Shown in pieces: positions 24,155-30,157 of a stretch of 30,157 nt of DNA. Within the stretch, counting starts at the first letter, position 1. Every line of letters starts with the position of its first letter. The notes beneath the pieces were generated by a model. That model was given only the letters and a program-made list of their open reading frames with translations. It did no database searches and was not told where the DNA came from. A program made the translations under genes and the position numbers. The DNA comes from CAIKZJ01 sp964626015 (GTDB lineage: Bacteria; Bacteroidota; Ignavibacteria; Tepidaquicellales; Tepidaquicellaceae): contig CAZVCC010000041.1 in the NCBI GenBank assembly GCA_964626015.1, forward strand, positions 1-30,157, given 5' to 3'.

Positions 24155-26893
24155 ATGAAAACTAATAAAATAAAACTACTTATTTCTCTAATTTCTGTTT
24201 TATTGTTTGTATTTTCAAACAATTATGCTCAAATTCTAGACACAGAACTTAAACCAACTGATTTTTGGGGTAACACACATTTGTATTGTGTAAACCAAGC
24301 AAGTAATTTTTTATTCCACAACTTAGGGTATAATTATTTAGATATTCTAAATAATATAGAATACATTAGAATCGGTGATTTAGATGAAGATGAGTTTGAC
24401 CTTGTTTGGGATTATGAGGGTATACTTTCTGTAGGTGAAACAGTAACTCATTTTTGGAAAGCAGATCATGGAGATAATCAAACAAATGATTTTACGTGGT
24501 GGATTTTTGGATATCGAGAGGTACCGAATGCATACACAAAAGTTCGAAAATTTATTGATGGCGATTATACACTTAAAGTTACAATTGGAAATACCAGTCA
24601 TCACTTTCAATACATAAGTAATACCCCAGGAGTTCCCGGATTAATTGATTATTTTCAAAATGGGCATGTTTATTGTACTGCGAAAAATCCTGATTGGACG
24701 GAACATGGTTGGGAAAATCATAGTCAAGAAGTGAGAAAAATTTTCACTTATAAACTTTTAGGCCATATGTGTCATTTATTGCAAGATATGAGTGTACCTA
24801 TTCATTCTCATGTAGAAGTGCATCCTGATGAATGTTTTGAAAAAGAGTGTGGAACTACTTTAACATTGCCTACATATATAAATGCAGGTGGATTTATTAA
24901 TCCTTTTGATCCAATTTTTAATAATAACCCCATAAGAGGCCTCTTTTATACTGCAAATCAAATTGCAGATTTATACCCTAGCAATAATACAGAGGATTGC
25001 GGTGCATATAATTTTCCTTTTAATATTTATGGTAATAATGCTAACCCTCATGGTACTAATGATATAATAAATGCACATTATAACTCATATTTTCCAAATG
25101 GTTATTATCAAATGTCGGTTTGGAATATTCAAAAAAATAGATTAGTAAGTCATTCTATAAGTGCAACAGCAAGCCTGTTATATTGGTTTGCTGTTAAGGC
25201 TGGCCTTACAGAAAAAGTCTATAAACCCGTTGTAACAGGAATGACGAGTAATATGGTTGGCGATTCTATTAATGGCTATACTTTGTTCAAAGGACAAACC
25301 GGTACTTTTTATCCCTCCATTCAAGGAAATAATATAAATTATAGTTGGAATTGTTTCGTTTGTAATAGCGATTATGCACAACCTTGGCCATTCAATATTG
25401 CAAATGTTGAATCAAAATATGGTCAAACAAATCCGACCTTTAATGTTTATAATGCAAATTTTACAGGCGAATCCTGTTCAACAGATGATTATGTACCTCA
25501 ATCTAAATATCTGAGAGCACAATTAACAGTAACAAATAATTATGGTGCCGTGAATTGGTCGTCCAAATTCAGAATCAACCCTGCGACGATTTTAGCTGGC
25601 GGCGGATGCCCGTATATTTTCGTTTTAGGAAACGATACATCAGGTGGGAAATATTTTACTGAAAACAACATCCTTCATCGCTCTGAATTTTCAGAAAACG
25701 CAAACCAAAGCATTACTGACGTTTATAAGTTAAACACTGTTCCCAAAATTGACAGCAATAAAATTACTATACAAATAATGGAAACAGAAAACGATGTGAA
25801 TTATTTTGACCAGATTAAACTTTTTGCTGTTGACCACCCCGCGGGCTCTAAAATCGGTATAACGGAATCTAACGATATTGTTATGTATTATTCCGAAGAT
25901 GTCTCTTCTTCCGATTATGCAACCCAGAACTTCAGTTCTTTCAATATTGCTCCTTACATTCAATACGGTCAGCCTACTCCTAAAATAACAGGCTTAAGTA
26001 ATGATTTTGTAAACTCTCATTACGATAGCACTTCTCAATACTCAAAGCTGAAATCTTATAAAAACCGTTCAAAAGCAAAAGGATCTAAAGGCTCCTCAGA
26101 TAGTCTTGCTTTAATAGGGGAAATTGGTTCTGATGTTATGGTTCCGATTCAGCCAAATGTTAAAGATTGGGCAGGCAGTATTTCTATTTACACAAATTCA
26201 GATACTTACATAAAACCGTTTTCTAAAAGAGTTAATGTCTCCGACGTAATAATTCCTTTCTCTCAAACAGAAGATAATGTTGATCATATTGATTTTAATT
26301 TTAATTCTGACTATGCTATATCATATTTTTCGGTCGTTCCTGTTTCCTATGAAGGATTTACAAAAACCGAATTATCTTTATTAAGTGCTGTTCACGCCGT
26401 CAATGGAGATATTCTATCTTCTCTTAGTGAAATTGATAATGAGTTTGCTGTTATGGACACTACAGCAATAATTGATTTAAAATTTGGAAGTATAAATCCT
26501 TCCGACCCGTCAATGGTTAGAGATTATGTTTTTGTTGTTAACGGGTTATATACTTCGGAATACGGTTATAACAAGAATCAGCCGTTTAGATTAACTTCTA
26601 ACAATAACTTAAATCTTGAAAACATTGCATATAAATATAGATTGAACACAAACTACCCGAACCCGTTTAACCCAAAAACAAAAATCAGTTATTCTCTTGC
26701 TAAGTCTGGCATTACCAGGTTAGCGGTTTATGATGTTTTGGGACGATTGATGAATGTACTGGTAAATGAATATAAATCATCAGGCGAATATACAGTTGAG
26801 TTTAACGGCTCGCATTTATCTTCGGGAGTATATATTTATAGATTAGAATCCAATGACTTTGTGGATACTAAGCGAATGTTGTTGATTAAATAG
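24155..26893 (+). CDS. Secreted T9SS protein with phospholipase C/S1-P1-like zinc domain
   Basis: This protein of 912 residues has a signal peptide (1 to about 25, ending NNYAQ). The N-terminal ~360 residues carry the layout of zinc-dependent phospholipase C/S1-P1 nuclease folds: W38-G-N-T-H42 near the mature start, H99 and D104/H105 in VTHFWKADHGD, and the signature G203-HMCHLLQDMSVPIHSH219. That signature contains H204, H207, D211 and H217, candidate zinc ligands. A middle section of beta-rich, Ig-like or uncharacterised sequence follows. The C-terminal type IX sorting domain starts near residue 823 (NTNYPNPFNPKTKISYSLAK) and ends KRMLLIK. Secretion to the surface or medium by T9SS is expected. 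Lipase or nuclease activity is an inference from the His/Asp pattern only. It leads a cluster with the next two genes. Confidence 0.72.
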   Translation: MKTNKIKLLISLISVLLFVFSNNYAQILDTELKPTDFWGNTHLYCVNQASNFLFHNLGYNYLDILNNIEYIRIGDLDEDEFDLVWDYEGILSVGETVTHFWKADHGDNQTNDFTWWIFGYREVPNAYTKVRKFIDGDYTLKVTIGNTSHHFQYISNTPGVPGLIDYFQNGHVYCTAKNPDWTEHGWENHSQEVRKIFTYKLLGHMCHLLQDMSVPIHSHVEVHPDECFEKECGTTLTLPTYINAGGFINPFDPIFNNNPIRGLFYTANQIADLYPSNNTEDCGAYNFPFNIYGNNANPHGTNDIINAHYNSYFPNGYYQMSVWNIQKNRLVSHSISATASLLYWFAVKAGLTEKVYKPVVTGMTSNMVGDSINGYTLFKGQTGTFYPSIQGNNINYSWNCFVCNSDYAQPWPFNIANVESKYGQTNPTFNVYNANFTGESCSTDDYVPQSKYLRAQLTVTNNYGAVNWSSKFRINPATILAGGGCPYIFVLGNDTSGGKYFTENNILHRSEFSENANQSITDVYKLNTVPKIDSNKITIQIMETENDVNYFDQIKLFAVDHPAGSKIGITESNDIVMYYSEDVSSSDYATQNFSSFNIAPYIQYGQPTPKITGLSNDFVNSHYDSTSQYSKLKSYKNRSKAKGSKGSSDSLALIGEIGSDVMVPIQPNVKDWAGSISIYTNSDTYIKPFSKRVNVSDVIIPFSQTEDNVDHIDFNFNSDYAISYFSVVPVSYEGFTKTELSLLSAVHAVNGDILSSLSEIDNEFAVMDTTAIIDLKFGSINPSDPSMVRDYVFVVNGLYTSEYGYNKNQPFRLTSNNNLNLENIAYKYRLNTNYPNPFNPKTKISYSLAKSGITRLAVYDVLGRLMNVLVNEYKSSGEYTVEFNGSHLSSGVYIYRLESNDFVDTKRMLLIK

Positions 26894-26915
26894 ATTTAAT
26901 TCTTAATTTTTGAAT

Positions 26916-28610
26916 ATGAGTACAAACAATAAAAGAAATAACAGAATTAGTTATTATATATGGGTAAGCGTAATGCTTACCCATATTTTAATTATTAATA
27001 ATCTATCTGCCCAGTATCAGCAGGAATGGATAAAAAAAGTTACCGGAACCGGTTCAAACAGCGCCGACTATGGAAATAATATTGCTTTCGATAAGCAAAG
27101 CAATGTCTATGTTGCGGGGTACATACAAAATAGCGGAACTTCATATGATTATTTCTTAATTAAATATACACCTTCTGGACACACTATTTGGAATAAAACT
27201 TACAACGGCGCAGGTAATAATTGGGATGTAATCCTATCTTTAGCTGTGGATGATTTCGGTAATGCTTTCGTAACAGGTTATAGCAAATGGTCCAATGCAG
27301 GTGATGATTGTATAACAATCAAATATGACTCTTCGGGTAATATGAAATGGACTAATATATATGATTTTGGTTATAATTTAAGTGATCGTGGCAGAATAAT
27401 TAAAGTAGATAACAATAAAAGTGTTTATGTTGCAGGTGAATGTTTTTCAGCTCAAGATGAAATTGATTTTTTATTGATTAAATATGATTCACTTGGAACA
27501 CAAAAATGGGTAAGAAGATTCCGCGGTGATTGGGGGAATAATAATCTTAAAGATATGGTTCTCGATAATACAGGTAATATCTATGTTACCGGTTCTAGCT
27601 TTAAATTTGGTATAGGAATCGATTGTATGACAATAAAATATTCTCCAAGCGGTGATTCTTTATGGTCAAGAAGATATGATTACAACTTATTGACAAATGA
27701 TCTTCTTTCTATTGCTATTGACAGTATTGGCAATATTTGTGTAACAGGTTTTGCAAACGATAATATAAATAATAATACAACATTAATAACTTTAAAGTAT
27801 GATAGCATAGGGGTTTTGAAGTGGGCAAAAACATATCAAAATAATAATACTAGTTTTAATGACTATGGCTTTTGCATCGGTATTGATAGATATAACTACA
27901 TTTATGTTGCCGGATATACAACGGTCGGTCCAGATATTATATCCAACAGAGATTATCTTACGATTCGTTACAAACCAAACGGAGATACATCCTGGGTTAG
28001 AAAATATAACGGTCCAGGTAATAATTGCGATCAGCCATATAAACTAACTATCGACAGGCAATGCAACGTTTATGTTACAGGTGAAAGTTATGGTAATGTC
28101 GGTTCACAGGATTATTTCACAATAACTTATGATACTCTTGGAAATGTGATCTGGAGCAACAGATATAATGGTTCTGCAAACGGCTATGATGATGCTCGAT
28201 ATGTCGCATTAGATAATGAACAAAACCTTTATGTCACTGGTGATGCATATGAAACAGCAACTGGAAGAGACATAGTTACAATAAAATATAATAAGAATGT
28301 CGGAATACAAAATATCAACGAGAAAATTCCTGATAATTATGTCTTGTACCAAAACTATCCAAATCCGTTTAATCCAAAAACAAAAATCAATTTTGATGTA
28401 CCCCGCTGGCGGGGTGTTGAGAGAAGGACAACCATTTTGCGTATCTATGACGTTGCGGGGCGTGAAGTTCAAACACTCGTAAATGATAGATTAAATCCAG
28501 GAACATATGAAGTAACGTTTGATGGTAGTATGTTAAATTCGGGTGTTTATTTTTATAAGTTGACCACGGGAAGTTATTCAGCAACAAAGAGAATGTTATT
28601 AATAAAATAA
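26916..28610 (+). CDS. Secreted SBBP-repeat beta-propeller T9SS protein
   Basis: About 564 residues from the ATG at 26916; a TTG two codons earlier is also open but less likely. An N-terminal signal segment (WVSVMLTHILIINNLSA, cleavage before QYQ) is followed by eight repeats of about 50 residues. Each has the form D..GN.YVTG....YD..TIKYD..G...W...YNG, the SBBP (seven-bladed propeller-type) pattern. A C-terminal type IX sorting domain follows (NYPNPFNPKTKINFDV, VYD-like IYDVAGREVQ, ending KRMLLIK). The sorting domain carries an odd insertion, PRWRGVERR, encoded across a GC-rich palindrome (28401-28414). A strong hairpin lies under the signal-peptide codons. It is probably a surface or released binding protein of unknown ligand. 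The 16-22-base gap to the gene before and 5 bases to the gene after suggest one operon. Confidence 0.85.
   Translation: MSTNNKRNNRISYYIWVSVMLTHILIINNLSAQYQQEWIKKVTGTGSNSADYGNNIAFDKQSNVYVAGYIQNSGTSYDYFLIKYTPSGHTIWNKTYNGAGNNWDVILSLAVDDFGNAFVTGYSKWSNAGDDCITIKYDSSGNMKWTNIYDFGYNLSDRGRIIKVDNNKSVYVAGECFSAQDEIDFLLIKYDSLGTQKWVRRFRGDWGNNNLKDMVLDNTGNIYVTGSSFKFGIGIDCMTIKYSPSGDSLWSRRYDYNLLTNDLLSIAIDSIGNICVTGFANDNINNNTTLITLKYDSIGVLKWAKTYQNNNTSFNDYGFCIGIDRYNYIYVAGYTTVGPDIISNRDYLTIRYKPNGDTSWVRKYNGPGNNCDQPYKLTIDRQCNVYVTGESYGNVGSQDYFTITYDTLGNVIWSNRYNGSANGYDDARYVALDNEQNLYVTGDAYETATGRDIVTIKYNKNVGIQNINEKIPDNYVLYQNYPNPFNPKTKINFDVPRWRGVERRTTILRIYDVAGREVQTLVNDRLNPGTYEVTFDGSMLNSGVYFYKLTTGSYSATKRMLLIK
26958..26986 (+). 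terminator. Perfect 12-bp hairpin in the signal-peptide codons
   Basis: ATATGGGTAAGC (26958-26969) and GCTTACCCATAT (26975-26986) form a perfect 12-bp stem with loop GTAAT, followed by TTTTA. It lies 64 bases after the preceding gene's stop, so it has the position and shape of that gene's terminator. It also falls inside the start of the SBBP gene. It could attenuate transcription into the downstream genes or mask their initiation. Confidence 0.5.
28401..28414. repeat. GC-rich palindrome inserted in a sorting-domain coding region
   Basis: CCCCGC-TG-GCGGGG is a perfect 6-bp stem with a 2-base loop inside very AT-rich coding sequence. It encodes the residues PRWRG where the two other T9SS proteins here have no counterpart. 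The distance from VP to YD is 14 residues, against 9 in the 6441-8150 protein. The reading frame is kept. It is reminiscent of small palindromic elements that insert in frame into genes. Confidence 0.6.
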
Positions 28611-28615
28611 ATACT

Positions 28616-29065
28616 ATGAATAAGTTAACAATATTTTTGCTTTCGCTATCTTTTATTGTTTATTCATGCCAAACTACAGATATTTACAACCTTCCGCCTG
28701 CAGAATATAAATCGAGAGAAGATTTGATTACCGATGGCAATATTATTGAAATAACACTAAATAATTCTGTAATTAATACCGATGAATATACCGTTACTTA
28801 TCAAAAAGAATATAAGAATATTCCTGCTTGTTTAAACCTTATAAAACATGATACAACATTTATAAAAAATAAAAATGAGAAACGATATAGGGTTACTGAT
28901 GATACGACCAAAATTATTATGAGTGATATTGTCAGCATAAAAACCGAATTAACATATACTGATTTTAAAGAAACATCTCACTGGGTAATCGGGGTTGCAG
29001 CTGTAATTGCTGTAATTGTTTTTCTGGAAGGGTTACTTACTTATAGGATTGACAGTAATAAATGA
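28616..29065 (+). CDS. Small lipoprotein with a C-terminal membrane segment
   Basis: A 149-residue protein I do not recognise. The N-terminus is a lipoprotein signal (MNKLTIFLLSLSFIVYSC) with the lipidated Cys18 in the lipobox. The middle is polar with alternating strand-like segments (DGNIIEITLNNSVINTDEYT). A hydrophobic helix at about 124-143 (WVIGVAAVIAVIVFLEGLLT) precedes a short tail YRIDSNK. A lipoprotein carrying a C-terminal transmembrane helix is uncommon. The segment could be a true membrane anchor or a hydrophobic glycine-zipper-like helix. It starts 5 bases after the SBBP gene stop, so it is likely translated from the same message. The function is unknown. Confidence 0.7.
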   Translation: MNKLTIFLLSLSFIVYSCQTTDIYNLPPAEYKSREDLITDGNIIEITLNNSVINTDEYTVTYQKEYKNIPACLNLIKHDTTFIKNKNEKRYRVTDDTTKIIMSDIVSIKTELTYTDFKETSHWVIGVAAVIAVIVFLEGLLTYRIDSNK

Positions 29066-29943
29066 TTATTTTAAAAATACTATATTTTGATATTTGATAA
29101 AATGCTTATACTGAATATAAAGCAGAAGATACTTATCGGATCAAATAATATTTTACGACATTACTTATAATTAAGTGATTTTTAATATAATAATTTGTCA
29201 ATAGTGTGTATTTAATACGAAAAACAAAATCCATGATTAAAGGGATATTCTTGGAAGAGTTAATAATCCCAAATAGTCGTTTGAGAAATTTTACAATGAA
29301 AGGTATTGACGAAACTGGAAATAAATTGTTGTTTAAATAACAAATTATTAAATTACAAAAAATTTGTTTAACTCTGTAATTTTCATAAGGAAATCTTATA
29401 GCAATAGATTTTAAAATTGAGTATACATTAAAGCAAATCACCCCCGAGGTGATATAGTATTAATGAAGAGATTTCTCGATAAATGGGGATAGCGGAATAT
29501 TAAAAGAAAGACTGGAACTGCCAAAGCAAAACAATTATCAAAATAGTTGTTTTGTTGTAAACATGACAAACCTGACTGTTTCAATAATATGGCAAACATA
29601 CAAAGTCAGAGCGAACTCTAAAAGAAGAAAAAAAGAAGTAAAGTATGATTTTTGAGCAGATAGTTTCAATATGCATGAATTTTAACGAACCGAGGTAGCA
29701 CTTAATTTTCAAATAATGACATAAGCATTATTTTAACAAACAGTAATCTAATCAGATGTATTTAGTAGAATGAACATGTTGCGCTATACAACGTTTGGAA
29801 TAAGCTGTAATAGAACAAAAAACGGAAGTCAAAGAATATTAAAAGAAATCAACCGAAAGAAATTCTAAGGGTTCAATCAAGTAATTTCGTTTTTCAATAT
29901 GACGATACTTAAAAACATTTTTTAATGAATTTTTTGGGGTTAT
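29066..29943. other. AT-rich gene-free region before the right edge
   Basis: No convincing gene. A 35-codon ORF on the plus strand (29233-29340, beginning MIKGIFLEELIIPNSRLRNF) has some protein-like character but no supporting context. Two small hairpins occur: ATCACC/GGTGAT (29437-29442, 29448-29453) and CAAAACAA/TTGTTTTG (29527-29534, 29547-29554). None is a clear terminator. No tRNA or transposase remnant is recognised. Confidence 0.5.
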
Positions 29944-30157
29944 CTACTTCTTAATCGGTATTCCGTAATTCTGAATCTTCGTCTGCATTTCGGGACTCAA
30001 TTGTTTTACGAGTTCTACATTATAAGAAAACACAGGCGGTACATTAAATATCTGATTTGCAGCTATTGCATAGGAACGTGATATTTCTGCGAATGATCCT
30101 TCTTTCCTGTTTTAAGCGATGGGACACCCTAGAAATATTGGTTTATGATTTTTATCA
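29944..30157 (-). pseudogene. C-terminal remnant of an unrecognised gene, interrupted by an in-frame stop
   Basis: Read on the minus strand, the frame ending at the TAG at 29944-29946 encodes 55 protein-like residues. It begins NRKEGSFAEISRSYAIAANQ, continues IFNVPPVFSYNVELVKQLSP and ends NYGIPIKK. The same frame continues upstream to the window edge (HKPIFLGCPIA) but is broken by TAA at 30112-30114. There is no start codon after that stop, so the 55-residue part must belong to a longer gene. It is either a decayed gene, a frameshift or sequencing error, or a coincidental open frame upstream. I do not recognise the family. Confidence 0.45.

Noticed and set aside
26910..26915. TTG at 26910 as the start of the SBBP gene
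   Set aside because: An ATG lies two codons downstream with the same signal peptide, and no ribosome binding site favours the TTG.
29233..29340. 35-codon plus-strand ORF
   Set aside because: Somewhat protein-like but too short, without a ribosome binding site, homologous motif or operon context.
29133..29441. Minus-strand 102-codon ORF in the right-hand gene-free region
   Set aside because: Ile/Tyr/Asn/Leu-rich composition expected from AT-rich noncoding DNA, no domain or neighbour support.

Overview
This window reads as a chromosomal segment from an AT-rich bacterium of the Bacteroidota/Ignavibacteriota side of the FCB group. The main evidence is three secreted proteins ending in a type IX secretion (T9SS) type A sorting domain with the NYPNPFNP signature, an outer-membrane receptor with an N-terminal carboxypeptidase-like regulatory domain, and A-rich leaders with few Shine-Dalgarno sites. 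A run of exactly 100 N at 2788-2887 marks a scaffold join, so the sequence is a draft assembly.

Region 1 (1-9470) is the methylmalonyl-CoA mutase locus: small subunit mutA, large subunit mutB, and the mutase-associated GTPase meaB, all on the plus strand. Together they interconvert methylmalonyl-CoA and succinyl-CoA with a protected B12 cofactor. Two things interrupt the set. A minus-strand T9SS protein lies between mutB and meaB. Between mutA and mutB lies about 1.4 kb of stacked repeats carrying a GxxExxY-family PD-(D/E)xK-like gene. That interval holds a 66-bp tandem array (broken by the N gap), two ~204-bp direct repeats 332 bp apart, GC-rich palindromes and 9-bp GCAAAG-type arrays. It is bounded by an inverted TTTAACCGCAA motif. 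This is the best candidate for an undescribed repeat/gene system in the window.

Region 2 (9481-17792) is all minus strand. In order of transcription: gatE and gatD (the archaeal-type Glu-tRNA(Gln) amidotransferase, coupled by a TAATG overlap), an OFA-family MFS transporter, a small LTxxQ (Spy-like) exported protein ending at a clear terminator, a Nudix hydrolase, and a TonB-type outer-membrane receptor. GatDE in a bacterial context is unusual, since bacteria normally use GatCAB.

Region 3 (17793-22740) holds a four-copy 11-bp TGCGCA-containing tandem repeat upstream of a ZIP metal transporter, then a class I SAM methyltransferase and a DUF4287/DUF5655-type protein on the plus strand. Converging on these is a minus-strand pair, ispE and a glycosyltransferase family 9 gene.

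Region 4 (22741-30157) is the most AT-rich and gene-poor. A 1.4-kb gene-free stretch precedes a tight plus-strand cluster: a phospholipase C/S1-P1-like secreted T9SS protein, an SBBP-repeat beta-propeller T9SS protein and a small lipoprotein. After a second gene-free stretch, the window ends in the C-terminal coding remnant of an unrecognised minus-strand gene with an in-frame stop. No rRNA, tRNA, CRISPR array or recognisable transposase was found.
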